A stretch of 64,000 bases of DNA from Bdellovibrionales bacterium (GTDB taxonomy: Bacteria > Bdellovibrionota > Bdellovibrionia > Bdellovibrionales > Bdellovibrionaceae): assembly GCA_018266295.1 (NCBI GenBank), contig JAFEAQ010000004.1, forward strand, positions 682,001 through 746,000. The letters are read 5' to 3'. The notes under the pieces were generated by a model. It was not told where the DNA came from, did no database searches, and worked only from the letters and a program-made list of their open reading frames with translations. The number at the start of each line of letters is the position of its first letter. Within the stretch, counting starts at the first letter, position 1. Position numbers and translations under genes: made by a program. This document shows positions 8,186 through 16,812 of the stretch, piece after piece.

Positions 8186-8345
8186 AGCTGGATTTAGGTA
8201 AAATTCGTGGAAAAACGCCACCAGAGGCCTTTTATTTCGAGTTAATGCACCCGGAAGTCGGTCGGGGGGCCGGACCTACCTCCTGAAAATAGCTGCAAAG
8301 ATGAAGCTGCTCCCTTTCTCTGAGTATACTGGAAGCGGAGGATGC

Positions 8346-9416
8346 ATGCGTTTTATTGCCCAGGTTCTTGGAGTGGTTTCTATTTGTTTCGCTGCGGGCT
8401 GTGTTTCAAGCAACATTCGTCTTCCGGCTTCTTTCAAACCTAAATATAACAACAGCACCGTCGAACTCTTAAAAGCCGCCGCTAAAAACGGGATCGTCTT
8501 TCAAGTCAGTGACACTGTTTTCCGCGATGTGCCCGCACGCCAGGTCGATCGCTGCCGCAAAGCCGATGCTCCCACTTGGTCAGCGATGCTCACGGATCTC
8601 TTGACCATGCTCAAAGAGAAAGACAAAGAAGCATACTACAACAAGTTTCACATCGTGGATATCAAACGCGGTGATAAAGCGCGCGCAGAGATCAGCGAAG
8701 ACCTTTCGCATGTCACTTACCTGACAATCACTTACGCCAAACGTGAAACCCGTGAAAAGATGACCTCCACCACGACAGTCCCTTGCTATGATAGCGGCAC
8801 CGATTATGAAGGCAAAGATCTCATCACAACGAATATCGACTGGCCAAATATCGAAGAGATGAAGCTCGCATTGAAGCAAGCACCCAATAAGAAAGACGTT
8901 CCGAGCTTTCAGTTCAATACGGATTTCCTGACGTTCTTAGCCGAGCGCCAGGCGATTTTGAAAATCGGTCCCGAAGTCCCTTACGCGAAGAGCAAAGATG
9001 CCGAGCCTTACTTAAAGCTCTGGCTTGAGAAGATGGCGACGGAAATCAAAGAGCCCAACAACATCGAGTACATCAGCTACTGGCTCAAAGAAATTAATAC
9101 TCACAGCCGCCAAGCCAGCTCGATTCAGTTCTTCGGTCTTTATCGCGAAGGTGACGCTGCTCACGGAGTGCAGGTCGACACAGTTGGCAAGTACTCTCGC
9201 AAACTCAACAGCTATCAAGAGCCGACTTATATGTTCATGTCCTATGGCGAAGTCGGCGGCGACACCGTGACCGACGATCTTAAGGACCTCAATGCCTGCC
9301 TCCGAACCTTGACCGGGATTTACAGCAATCCGTTGGCGATGGGAACGCAGCTTGAAGCGGACGGGGATAGCTTTTTGTCTCCGGGCTATTCTTGCAAAAT
9401 CGAACGCAAGCACTAA
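8346..9416 (+). CDS. Lipoprotein of unknown function
   Basis: 356 residues from the ATG at 8346, preceded by GCGGAGG. The N-terminus MRFIAQVLGVVSICFAAGC ends in a lipobox (AAGC). The mature protein is hydrophilic, and cysteines recur (DRCRKA, VPCYDSG, NACLRT, YSCKIE), suggesting disulfides in the periplasm. No domain recognised. The earlier in-frame ATG at 8301 gives a non-signal sequence in front and is rejected. Confidence 0.75.
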   Translation: MRFIAQVLGVVSICFAAGCVSSNIRLPASFKPKYNNSTVELLKAAAKNGIVFQVSDTVFRDVPARQVDRCRKADAPTWSAMLTDLLTMLKEKDKEAYYNKFHIVDIKRGDKARAEISEDLSHVTYLTITYAKRETREKMTSTTTVPCYDSGTDYEGKDLITTNIDWPNIEEMKLALKQAPNKKDVPSFQFNTDFLTFLAERQAILKIGPEVPYAKSKDAEPYLKLWLEKMATEIKEPNNIEYISYWLKEINTHSRQASSIQFFGLYREGDAAHGVQVDTVGKYSRKLNSYQEPTYMFMSYGEVGGDTVTDDLKDLNACLRTLTGIYSNPLAMGTQLEADGDSFLSPGYSCKIERKH

Positions 9417-9489
9417 TCTGACGAAATACATTTCAGTTTGAAGAGATCTCCACGCGACTTTCTTTGCATGCGCGCCTTAAGCTTTTTTC

Positions 9490-10617
9490 ATGAAAACAAT
9501 ATCACTCTTTCTAAGTCTATTGCTGGCGCTTCCTGCATATCCATGCACACGCGTCCTTTCTGAATCCTCAAACCAAGACGTGATCGTCGGCCGCAATATG
9601 GATTGGGTCGAAGATATCGGTACCAATATGTGGCAATTTCCTCGAGGGATGGCTCGTAATGGACTGGCCGGCGAAAACTCGCTGAAGTGGACTTCGAAAT
9701 ATGGCAGCGTGATTTTATCGGCCTATGACGTCGGCACCACTGACGGCATTAATGAAAAAGGCCTCAATGCCAATGTCCTTTACCTAACCGAAGCCAACTT
9801 CGGAGTGCGCGATGAAAAGCTGCCGGGTCTAGCTGTGAGCTTGTGGCCGCAATACTTCCTCGATAACTTTGCCACTGTCGATGAGGCGGTGAAGTGGATG
9901 GAGAAAACTGCCTTCCAAGTTTTGCCTTCCGGAGTACAAACTGATTCAGGCAGAAAAGAAGGCACGGTTCACTTAGCGCTCTCGGATAAGACGGGTGATA
10001 ACGCCGTCATTGAATATATTGATGGCAAAGCGCAGATCTATCACGGTCGTCAGTACAACGTGATGACCAATTCTCCACCTTACGATCAACAGCTGGTCAC
10101 AATGAAGCAGTACAAAGGCTTCGGCGGCGACAAGCCCCTTCCTGGTACCACAGATGCCGCCGACCGTTTTGTGCGTGCTGCGTACTACGCGCAGAACCTG
10201 CCACCGGCAGCCGATTACCGTGAAGCCGTCGCGGGAGTCCTGAGCGTCCTTCGCAATGTCTCGCAACCTTTCGGCGCCCCGGATCCGGCACGTCCGTATG
10301 TTTCGACGACTCGCTGGAGAGTCGTTGCCGATCTTACTAAGGGCATCTATTTCTATGAAAATACTTTGAGCCCTAACTTAGTATGGGTACGACTGCAGAA
10401 GTTGAACTTCAATAAAGGAACCAGCGTGAAGAAGATCACGCTAGTTAAAAATTATGATCTCATTGGAGATATCACCGGAAAATTTAAACCCGCAAAGCCG
10501 TTCCAGTTCTTGAAACCGGATTTGCCTGCAGGTTTGAAAGCTAAGCTACGACAGACTCCGTCTGCTTCTGGTACTTCTTCATCAGGATTAGCATCAACAG
10601 TCCTGGGATCGCAATAA
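9490..10617 (+). CDS. Linear amide C-N hydrolase (choloylglycine hydrolase / Ntn family), exported
   Basis: 375 residues. A signal peptide (1-18) ends exactly before Cys19, the family's nucleophile, in the motif CTRVL; processing by signal peptidase would therefore expose the catalytic N-terminal Cys. Other family marks are GRNMDW, TDGINEKGLNANVLYL, the NVMTNSPPYDQQL segment and the late STTRWRVV. Family members cleave conjugated bile acids, penicillin V or acyl-homoserine lactones; which amide is used here cannot be told. The last 77 bases overlap the 3' end of the convergent ampG-like gene. Confidence 0.88.
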   Translation: MKTISLFLSLLLALPAYPCTRVLSESSNQDVIVGRNMDWVEDIGTNMWQFPRGMARNGLAGENSLKWTSKYGSVILSAYDVGTTDGINEKGLNANVLYLTEANFGVRDEKLPGLAVSLWPQYFLDNFATVDEAVKWMEKTAFQVLPSGVQTDSGRKEGTVHLALSDKTGDNAVIEYIDGKAQIYHGRQYNVMTNSPPYDQQLVTMKQYKGFGGDKPLPGTTDAADRFVRAAYYAQNLPPAADYREAVAGVLSVLRNVSQPFGAPDPARPYVSTTRWRVVADLTKGIYFYENTLSPNLVWVRLQKLNFNKGTSVKKITLVKNYDLIGDITGKFKPAKPFQFLKPDLPAGLKAKLRQTPSASGTSSSGLASTVLGSQ

Positions 10618-11803
10618 ACATGCAAGTGTAATAGAAATTCGCCCAGCCGAGGTGCTTCACCATGTCTCCGGAGAAACCAGAAAAGAAATTTCGGCCGAGG
10701 GTCGCAATACTCGAAAGAATCGCATACTGAGTCGCCGTGTAGCGTTTATTCGTGATGGCTGAGATGAACGCGATGAATGCGGCAGAGCCCATTCCCGAAG
10801 TGACATCTTCAAAGCACACCGTAAACGCCAGCGCCCAGTTCTGTGGACCTGTCATCGTCAGGATCGCAAACGCGCCCGTTGAAAGAGCTTGCAGGATTCC
10901 AAAAATCCAAAGCGAGCGATAGATACCAATGTAGTACATCAACGTACTTCCAAGGAAGAGTCCCACCATGCCTGAGATCAAACCAAAAGTTTTCGCAATC
11001 AAAGCAATGTCTGCGTTGCTGTAACCAATCTGCACATAGTACGGATTCAACATCGCACCTGATAAAGCATCACCGAGTTTGAATAGGAATACGAAAGTCA
11101 GCATGAAGTAAGCACCATCGCGCTTTAAGAACTCGCGGAAAGGATCAATCACGGCTGCCATCAAAGTACGTGGCGGAGCTTCGCTGACTTTAGGCTCTGG
11201 CGCCCAAAGAGTTGTCAGGATCCCGATCCCCATAAATGCAGCCATCGCATAGTAAAGCTCATTCCAAGTCAGGCTAAAGCCGGGAGCTCCCACGAGCCCC
11301 ATACCCAAAGCACCCGACACGAGCATCGCAATACGGTAACCGTACATGTTCATCGAAGAACCAAAGCCGAGCTCTTCATCATGCAAGAGCTCACGGCGAT
11401 AAGCATCGATCACGATATCTTGAGTGGCACTAAAGAACGCCGTCAGAACTGAAAGCACTGCCATATTCATCAGCGAGAACTTAGGATCAAACATCCCGAT
11501 GCCGGCGATCGAGCCCACGAGCAACAACTGGCTTAATAACATCCAGCCACGACGGCGGCCGAGTTTTTTAGAAATAGTAAAACGATCCAGCAGCGGTGCC
11601 CAAATAAACTTGAGCGAGTAAGCCAAACCCACCCAGCCAAAGTAGCCGATCATACTGATATCAACTTGCTCGCGGGCAAGCCAGGTCTTCAGAGTTCCGC
11701 CGGTCAATAAGAGCGGCAAACCACTGGAGAATCCCAATAAAAATATAATGAGCATCTTCTTACTGAAGATCTCCTTTAAGAGCGGAGTCTTTTTTTCGGC
11801 CAT
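10541..11803 (-). CDS. ampG: AmpG-type muropeptide permease (MFS)
   Basis: 420 residues with about 12 membrane helices. It begins with a short basic N-terminus and GFSSGLPLLLTGGTLKTWL, the diagnostic AmpG first helix, followed by a loop with APLLDRF and the ATQDIVIDAYRREL motif. AmpG imports anhydro-muropeptides produced by wall degradation, which suits an organism that digests cell walls. It is the last gene of a reverse-strand run: HNH nuclease, GNAT, deaminase-like, then ampG after 12 bases. The 3' end runs 77 bases into the amidase gene on the other strand. Confidence 0.9.
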   Translation of the reverse strand: MAEKKTPLLKEIFSKKMLIIFLLGFSSGLPLLLTGGTLKTWLAREQVDISMIGYFGWVGLAYSLKFIWAPLLDRFTISKKLGRRRGWMLLSQLLLVGSIAGIGMFDPKFSLMNMAVLSVLTAFFSATQDIVIDAYRRELLHDEELGFGSSMNMYGYRIAMLVSGALGMGLVGAPGFSLTWNELYYAMAAFMGIGILTTLWAPEPKVSEAPPRTLMAAVIDPFREFLKRDGAYFMLTFVFLFKLGDALSGAMLNPYYVQIGYSNADIALIAKTFGLISGMVGLFLGSTLMYYIGIYRSLWIFGILQALSTGAFAILTMTGPQNWALAFTVCFEDVTSGMGSAAFIAFISAITNKRYTATQYAILSSIATLGRNFFSGFSGDMVKHLGWANFYYTCMFIAIPGLLMLILMKKYQKQTESVVA

Positions 11804-11815
11804 GGTGCTTCCTTG

Positions 11816-13483
11816 CTAGCTGTTGCTTAGAATTTTCTTTCTCATTTTCCAGAGGAGGTGACTGATATAAGGGCGGCGATTTTCTTTCGAGGCCACCATC
11901 AGCAGCTTTGTGATTTTGAGATCGTTTGGATCTGTGTAGAGCAAAATCAGCAATTCCTGGATGAAGTTCGTATTCAGCGTCACGTAGTTATCCGTTCCTA
12001 CGCCAAGCTGAACATTTTTCTTTTCCCACCAAGAGAACGGATGATCTTTGTAGTCATCGAACTTACCGGTGAGTTTATTGTTTGAAGAAGGGAGCGAGAT
12101 CAAAGAGATCTCTTTCTGAATCATGCGGTTCAAAACGTCATGCTGATAGTGCTCTACCTCACGGGCCGTATGGAACTTTGCTTTCAAGAACTCGGTATTG
12201 TCCTTCTCGCTCAAAAGCTCGCCTTTGAGGAGTTTATCCAAGACCGGTTTGTAGTTGCCCCAATCAAGCTCCGACAATTCACGATAGTGCGGATCTTTCG
12301 CCGTGATCGCAATGCCTTGCTTATTCTTATGGGAAACTTCTTGATAGAGGCGGTGGAAGTACACGTTTGGATTAATCCCCAGACTAATCCCGTGCTCCAG
12401 CGTATCGATGTGCCAGATGTTCATGGCATTGTCGACAGCCTGGATGCCTTTTTTGAGTGTGTGCCAAGTTTCACCGTGATGCGAGCGAATTTTCAAACCA
12501 CGGTATTGCAGTTTGCGGAAACCGGTTTGCATCTCGTAGAAATGTTCTTTGCGGTAAAGTTCGCGCTCATCGCCCACGGTATCCACGTCAGTCATATGCT
12601 TTTGCAGGAAAGGATACTTATCCATCATGCGGATCATATCGTTGATCTGCGCCATGAAGTGATCTTTACGGGATTTAAAGCGAGCCGAATCAAAGAAGCT
12701 CGATTCTTTACGGAAAGACGGAGAAAGCACGAAATCAAAATCAGGATGCTCATCTTGGAACTTTTTAAAACCTTCGTACAAACCAAGCACGACGTCTTCA
12801 GGTGTGACATCGTCGATACCCGGAATCTGTTCCGAAGAGCTAGACGTCGCGCGATCCAAAGTAAACTTTAAACGAATACGGCCGACATTGAACTTGTTGT
12901 AGAGTTCATTGGCCATATCGTAAGCGGCATCCGCATGCGTTTGACGATCAATGAAGACCAGCTTCGGAAGATATAAAATCTTTAAGTAAGTCAGGAAGCC
13001 CTCGGTCTCATCCAGGCGAATCAGCTTATCAACGTCAGCCACCGATTTGATCGGCAACGCTTGGTCGCCGTAAACTTCTTTGATTTTCTTTTCGTAAATA
13101 TCTTTGTGAGGACCTTCGAGAAGTTTCTTCAAACGAGGGTACAGGAACTCCGCCGTCACTGAGCCCGTCAGATGAATATGCTCCTCGTGATATTTGATCG
13201 GGAAGTTTTTAAACAGCTCGAACAAGCACTCTGAAATCGGATGAACCAGCAGAGCGTTGATATTGATTTTATTTGTCACGAACTGGTCGATCAGACCACG
13301 GAATTCAACGGCAAGATCCAAAGCTTTTTGGTTTTCCGCATTTAGCTCGGAAGAGATCAGAAGATTCAAAGTGTCTTTGAGGGAGATCCCGTTGGTTTCG
13401 CTCACGATCAGAGTGAGCCATTTTACTAAGTCTTTTTTGGTTTTCGGGTCTAACACGCCCGATGTTTTTTCATTTTTTGGCAT
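11816..13483 (-). CDS. Adenosine deaminase-like amidohydrolase
   Basis: 555 residues, longer than bacterial adenosine deaminases (about 330). Metal and catalytic motifs are present in the right order: HEEHIHLTGS (H-x-H strand 1), HHGET (like HAGE), LEHGISL (like IGHG) and the late SSNNKL followed by GVGTDN (like NTDD). The ~110-residue N-terminal extension and a mid insertion are charged and helical. It would deaminate adenosine, an adenine nucleotide or a related purine. Placement between nuclease and permease genes suggests salvage of prey nucleosides; this is inference. Confidence 0.8.
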   Translation of the reverse strand: MPKNEKTSGVLDPKTKKDLVKWLTLIVSETNGISLKDTLNLLISSELNAENQKALDLAVEFRGLIDQFVTNKININALLVHPISECLFELFKNFPIKYHEEHIHLTGSVTAEFLYPRLKKLLEGPHKDIYEKKIKEVYGDQALPIKSVADVDKLIRLDETEGFLTYLKILYLPKLVFIDRQTHADAAYDMANELYNKFNVGRIRLKFTLDRATSSSSEQIPGIDDVTPEDVVLGLYEGFKKFQDEHPDFDFVLSPSFRKESSFFDSARFKSRKDHFMAQINDMIRMMDKYPFLQKHMTDVDTVGDERELYRKEHFYEMQTGFRKLQYRGLKIRSHHGETWHTLKKGIQAVDNAMNIWHIDTLEHGISLGINPNVYFHRLYQEVSHKNKQGIAITAKDPHYRELSELDWGNYKPVLDKLLKGELLSEKDNTEFLKAKFHTAREVEHYQHDVLNRMIQKEISLISLPSSNNKLTGKFDDYKDHPFSWWEKKNVQLGVGTDNYVTLNTNFIQELLILLYTDPNDLKITKLLMVASKENRRPYISHLLWKMRKKILSNS

Positions 13484-13492
13484 GTATAGAAT

Positions 13493-13948
13493 CTATCGAG
13501 GATTCAAATACTTGTACATGATTTTATGGGGTCCGATCCGGTCCATTTCGAAGAGCGGACCATGGTAGGCAAAACCCATTTTTTCATAGAACGGGAAAGC
13601 CTTGATCCGAGCGTTACACCAGAGAAGATCACAATATTTTTGGCGCAACAAAACCGTTCCATGTTGAAGAAGAATCTGACCGAAGCCTTGGCCGTGATAA
13701 TTCGGATCTGTCGCCATCCCACGGAGGCGATAAGGATTGCCGGCGTTGAATTGAGGATGGGATTCGGTGAGGAAGGTGCAAATAGTGACCAGTTTTCTCT
13801 CGTGAAACAGGCCTAAATGAAAAGTCGTCGGATCGTTATCGCCAACATTCACGCAATCATCGACGTGCAGAAAGGGCTTCAGCACTTTCTGCCTTAAGGG
13901 GAGCGTATACTCCGTTGGGATTTTAGAGATGTGGTGGTGTAACTTCAT
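13493..13948 (-). CDS. GNAT-family N-acetyltransferase
   Basis: 151 residues with the GNAT core. Strand 4 is RLRGMATDPNYHGQGFGQILL with the acetyl-CoA loop Q/G-x-G-x-G/A (HGQGFG), followed by LLWCNARIKAFPFYEKMGF, the typical strand 5 and helix. The acceptor is unknown. The start overlaps the stop of the HNH gene by 4 bases, and the deaminase-like gene follows after 9 bases, so all are likely translated from one transcript. Confidence 0.85.
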   Translation of the reverse strand: MKLHHHISKIPTEYTLPLRQKVLKPFLHVDDCVNVGDNDPTTFHLGLFHERKLVTICTFLTESHPQFNAGNPYRLRGMATDPNYHGQGFGQILLQHGTVLLRQKYCDLLWCNARIKAFPFYEKMGFAYHGPLFEMDRIGPHKIMYKYLNPR

Positions 13949-14496
13949 CCTGCCTTAAACCGCAAATACTCCAACCAACTGGCCGGAGCGGAGTTTGATT
14001 TCAACTCCATTTCCATCTGGATTTCCAATTCTCGAATTGGCAGCCATGATGGCATTTTCGGCTCAGTTAATAAAGGCATATTTGCAGTTTGTGGCGTGCG
14101 GTTGGCTTTACGTTGGTTGCATTCTCGGCAAGCGGAAACAACGTTCGTCCAAGTCTTTTTTCCATTTTTTGAAGCAGGTACTACGTGATCAAGAGTGAGA
14201 TGTTTGGCGGCTAGTTTGTCGCCACAATACTGGCAGGTGAAGTTATCGCGGATATAGACATTTTCGCGGCAGAATCGGACCGCACCGTTGGATCTGGGTC
14301 GAACATAACTCTTCAACCTCAGAACGCTCGGCATTTGGTAACTGGACCGCGCCGACCTGGCAAACACAGTGTGGTACTCCAAGATTTCTACTTTATCCTG
14401 GAACCACAGAATCAAGGCCTTCTGCCAACTAACAATCCGCATTGGCTCGTAACTCGAATTGAGAAGCAGAGACCTGAGTGAGGATAAATGATGCAT
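13945..14496 (-). CDS. HNH endonuclease
   Basis: 183 residues. The C-terminal half has a zinc-bound HNH fold: CQYCGDK, the LDHVVP histidine, then NVVSACRECNQRKANRTP with the second CxxC and the HNH asparagine. The start at 14496 (MHHLSS) is preferred because GGGAGGGG lies just before it; that site is itself inside the first four codons of the longer frame to 14508. It is the first gene of the nuclease-GNAT-deaminase-ampG run. No restriction or phage genes are near, so a salvage or repair role is as likely as defence. Confidence 0.88.
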   Translation of the reverse strand: MHHLSSLRSLLLNSSYEPMRIVSWQKALILWFQDKVEILEYHTVFARSARSSYQMPSVLRLKSYVRPRSNGAVRFCRENVYIRDNFTCQYCGDKLAAKHLTLDHVVPASKNGKKTWTNVVSACRECNQRKANRTPQTANMPLLTEPKMPSWLPIRELEIQMEMELKSNSAPASWLEYLRFKAG

Positions 14497-14628
14497 TACC
14501 CCTCCCATGGAGCTCTCTATCTTAAATTATAGAGGGTTTGGGGTATGATTTTCAAGTACCTGGACCATAATCCCTTGAAATTAGGCCCTTTTCGCGATAG
14601 CTCCCTGTTAAATCAAAGGAGACCCATT

Positions 14629-15105
14629 ATGAAACGTCGAGTTTTCGCATTTAATTACGTCCTAAAAGGAGCCGATGGCCAAACCCTCGACGCTTCAGAT
14701 GCAGGTGAACCACTAGCTTTCCTCGAAGGCACTGGAATGATCATTCCTATGCTTGAACAGGAAGTTGTGAAGATGAAAGTAGGCGATAAGCAAACGATTA
14801 AGTTGGCTGCAAAAGACGCTTACGGCTTGCCAGATCCAAAAATGACTATGGAAGTGCCAAAAGAAGAATTGGCTCACTTGAAAATCGAACTCGGTGCTTA
14901 CTTGCAATTGAACTTGGGTGAGCAAACGAAAGTTGTTCGCGTTGCTAACATCGGTGATAAAACGGTTACTCTCGATGGAAACCACCCCTTGGCGGGAACA
15001 GACCTCGTGTTTGATATCGACATGGTTGCAATCCGTGAAGCGACTGCGGAAGAGCTTCAACACGGCCACGCGCACGGCGCACATGGCCACGGACACCACC
15101 ATTAA
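14629..15105 (+). CDS. slyD: FKBP-type peptidyl-prolyl isomerase SlyD
   Basis: 158 residues from the ATG at 14629 with AAAGGAG upstream. The FKBP part is split by the insert-in-flap domain as in SlyD (LEGTGMIIPMLEQEVVKMKVGDK, then the ~60-residue IF part ending LAGTDLVFDIDM). The C-terminus is a histidine-rich metal-binding tail. It catalyses prolyl isomerisation and can bind nickel or other metals. The frame extends 84 bases further upstream without support. It is divergent from the HNH gene. Confidence 0.93.
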   Translation: MKRRVFAFNYVLKGADGQTLDASDAGEPLAFLEGTGMIIPMLEQEVVKMKVGDKQTIKLAAKDAYGLPDPKMTMEVPKEELAHLKIELGAYLQLNLGEQTKVVRVANIGDKTVTLDGNHPLAGTDLVFDIDMVAIREATAEELQHGHAHGAHGHGHHH

Positions 15106-15130
15106 TAGAAAATGGATAATGGACAATAGA
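15106..15130. repeat. Short dispersed intergenic repeat, copy C (inverted, partial)
   Basis: Starting right at the slyD stop, TAGAAAATGGATAATGGACAATAGA is the inverse of the CTATTGTCC/ATTTTCTA block at 7922-7938, with a 7-base insertion. It also resembles the AATGGAGAATAGA block inside the 88-bp repeat. Confidence 0.4.
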
Positions 15131-15152
15131 ATTTATTGAGAATGGGTTGAGA

Positions 15153-15635
15153 ATGGCTTCGTTTGATATTGTTTCGGAAATCAATATTCAAGAGGTGGAC
15201 AATGCGGTCAATCAGGCTCGTAAAGAGGTTGAAGGCCGCTATGATTTCAAGGGCAGTCAGGCTGAAATTCAGTGGGACAAGAAGGAAATCACACTCTTAG
15301 CTGAGGACGACTATAAAGTTGAGGCTATGGGGAGCATCCTCCAAACGAAGCTGCACCGTCGCGGCGTGGATATAAAATCCTTTAAGTTCGAAAAGCCTGA
15401 GCCAGCTGGGGGCAAGATGCTCCGCCAAAAAATTACAATTCAACAGGGCATCGATAAGGAAGTGGCTAAGGACATCGTAAAATGGATTAAGGACTCTAAA
15501 TTAAAGGTCCAGCCGCAAATTATGGACGATAAGGTGAGGGTTACCTCTAAAAGCATCGACGAATTGCAGGAAACCATAGCTAAAGTCCGGTCTGGCAACT
15601 TCCCGATTCCATTACAATTCAACAATATGAGATAG
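15153..15635 (+). CDS. yajQ: YajQ-family nucleotide-binding protein
   Basis: 160 residues, full length for YajQ. It begins MASFDIVSEINIQEVDNAVNQA, contains the RYDFKGS motif and ends IPLQFNNMR. YajQ proteins have two RRM-like halves and bind nucleotides, reported as cyclic di-GMP in some species. It starts 47 bases after slyD on the same strand. The ribosome site is weak. Confidence 0.93.
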   Translation: MASFDIVSEINIQEVDNAVNQARKEVEGRYDFKGSQAEIQWDKKEITLLAEDDYKVEAMGSILQTKLHRRGVDIKSFKFEKPEPAGGKMLRQKITIQQGIDKEVAKDIVKWIKDSKLKVQPQIMDDKVRVTSKSIDELQETIAKVRSGNFPIPLQFNNMR

Positions 15636-15644
15636 GAATTTCAC

Positions 15645-15672
15645 TTGCACAGATTGTAGGCTGTGCTAGATT
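15645..15672 (+). promoter_or_regulatory. Predicted sigma70-type promoter of the RRM gene
   Basis: TTGCAC (15645-15650), 16-base spacer, TAGATT (15667-15672). Transcription would start near 15679, leaving an ~80-base leader in front of the RRM gene, longer than usual in this window. Confidence 0.5.
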
Positions 15673-15758
15673 TAAAAAAGTTAACAATGTCCCGCGTTCG
15701 TAGTTCCTAGAGTCTGTTTGCTCGTGGCTCCCGCGGTCTAAAGATCCCTGGAGGTACC

Positions 15759-16124
15759 ATGGGTAAAAAGTTATACGTAGGCAATCTTCCTTATTCAATC
15801 ACTGACGACAGCCTTCACAGCAAATTTGCTGAGTTCGGTGCTGTTTCTTCTGCAAAAGTTATCACTGACCGTGAAACTGGCCGTAGCAAAGGTTTCGGCT
15901 TCGTAGAAATGGAATCAGATTCTGACGCTGACATGGCTATCGAAAAGTTGAACGGCGCTCAATTCGACGGTCGCGCGATCAACGTATCTGAAGCTCGTCC
16001 ACAAGCTCCACGTGAAGGTGGCGGCGGTCGTGGTGGCTTCGGCGGCGGTGGACGCGGCGGTGGCGGCGGACGCGGTGGCTTCGGCGGCGGCGGACGTGGC
16101 GGTGGCGGCGGTGGTCGTTACTAG
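15759..16124 (+). CDS. Glycine-rich RRM RNA-binding protein
   Basis: 121 residues: one RRM (residues 3-80) with RNP2 LYVGNL at 5-10 and RNP1 KGFGFVEM at 44-51, then a Gly/Arg tail of repeated RGGFGGGG units (about 86-121). This architecture matches bacterial and cyanobacterial Rbp proteins, which bind RNA and are often cold-induced. CTGGAGG precedes the ATG. It has its own predicted promoter and a downstream terminator, so it is monocistronic. The Gly-rich tail could promote condensate formation. Confidence 0.93.
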   Translation: MGKKLYVGNLPYSITDDSLHSKFAEFGAVSSAKVITDRETGRSKGFGFVEMESDSDADMAIEKLNGAQFDGRAINVSEARPQAPREGGGGRGGFGGGGRGGGGGRGGFGGGGRGGGGGGRY

Positions 16125-16136
16125 TAGCTGCGATTG

Positions 16137-16158
16137 TTAACTCGCATCAAAGAGTTAA
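16137..16158 (+). other. Hairpin in 3' region of the RRM gene
   Basis: TTAACTC and GAGTTAA, 8-base loop. No T-run follows; it may be part of the 3' untranslated structure before the terminator at 16194. Confidence 0.4.
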
Positions 16159-16193
16159 TAATACAGTCGGACTTGTCATTTAAGTCTTAGATA

Positions 16194-16223
16194 GAGTCTC
16201 ATGGAACCCATGAGACTCTTTTT
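16194..16223 (+). terminator. Rho-independent terminator overlapping the next start codon
   Basis: GAGTCTCATGG, loop AAC, CCATGAGACTC (11-bp perfect stem, 16194-16204 with 16208-16218), then TTTTTATTTTTA. This is a strong terminator for the RRM gene. Both possible ATG codons of the esterase gene (16201 and 16210) lie within the stem. Confidence 0.8.
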
Positions 16224-16812
16224 ATTTTTAGCCCTTCTTTTTTCTTTCTCCTTCTCATTTGCTCAAAACAAAAAGCTCGTCGTGCTTGGTGATTCTCTCA
16301 CTGAAGGCATCGGTGTCGCGAAAGAAGCGGCCTATCCAGCGCTCGTCGAAAAAAAGATCCACGACAGTGGTAAGAAAGAATGGACCGTTGTGAACGCCGG
16401 TGTCAGTGGCTCTACTACGGCGTCTGCTGTCGGCCGTTTGAAGTGGTTGTTCAAATCAAAGCCTGATTTGCTTCTCATTGTGATGGGTGCAAACGACGGT
16501 CTTCGTGGCTTGAAAATCGAAGAGAGCGAGAAAAATCTCGCCGCGGCGATTGAGTTTGCGCAAGCTCAGAAAGTTCCTGTGGTTCTTGGTGGACTGTATG
16601 TGCCGCCGAACTATGGCAAGGACTACACTGAGAAATTCAAAAAAATGTATCTCGATCTTTCTAAGAAATATAAGACGCCGCTGATTCCTTTCATTCTTGA
16701 TAAGGTGGCGGGGGATCCTAAGTACAATCAAGCAGACGGCATTCACCCAAATGAAGCTGGACATAAAATTATTGCGGATACGGTTTATCAGGAAATCAAA
16801 GGTCTGTTATGA
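16210..16812 (+). CDS. tesA: SGNH/GDSL esterase, TesA-like, exported
   Basis: About 200 residues: signal peptide MRLFLFLALLFSFSFSFA, then the SGNH blocks GDSLTEGIG (catalytic Ser), NAGVSG, GANDG and DGIHPNEAGH (catalytic Asp and His). TesA is a periplasmic thioesterase/lysophospholipase/arylesterase. ATGs at 16201 and 16210 are equivalent in ribosome-site quality; the second gives the cleaner signal peptide. Both are inside a terminator stem. The stop overlaps the start of the ABC ATPase gene by 4 bases. The same neighbour genes (ybbA, ybbP) lie beside tesA in Escherichia coli. Confidence 0.88.
   Translation: MRLFLFLALLFSFSFSFAQNKKLVVLGDSLTEGIGVAKEAAYPALVEKKIHDSGKKEWTVVNAGVSGSTTASAVGRLKWLFKSKPDLLLIVMGANDGLRGLKIEESEKNLAAAIEFAQAQKVPVVLGGLYVPPNYGKDYTEKFKKMYLDLSKKYKTPLIPFILDKVAGDPKYNQADGIHPNEAGHKIIADTVYQEIKGLL

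Noticed and set aside
12140-12871. Open frame of 243 codons on the forward strand inside the deaminase-like gene
   Set aside because: The reverse frame carries clear deaminase motifs; the forward frame has no ribosome site and is a mirror of its codon pattern.
16010-16115. GGCGGTGGC-type repeats resembling a tandem repeat array
   Set aside because: They encode the Gly-rich tail of the RRM protein in frame; no independent element.
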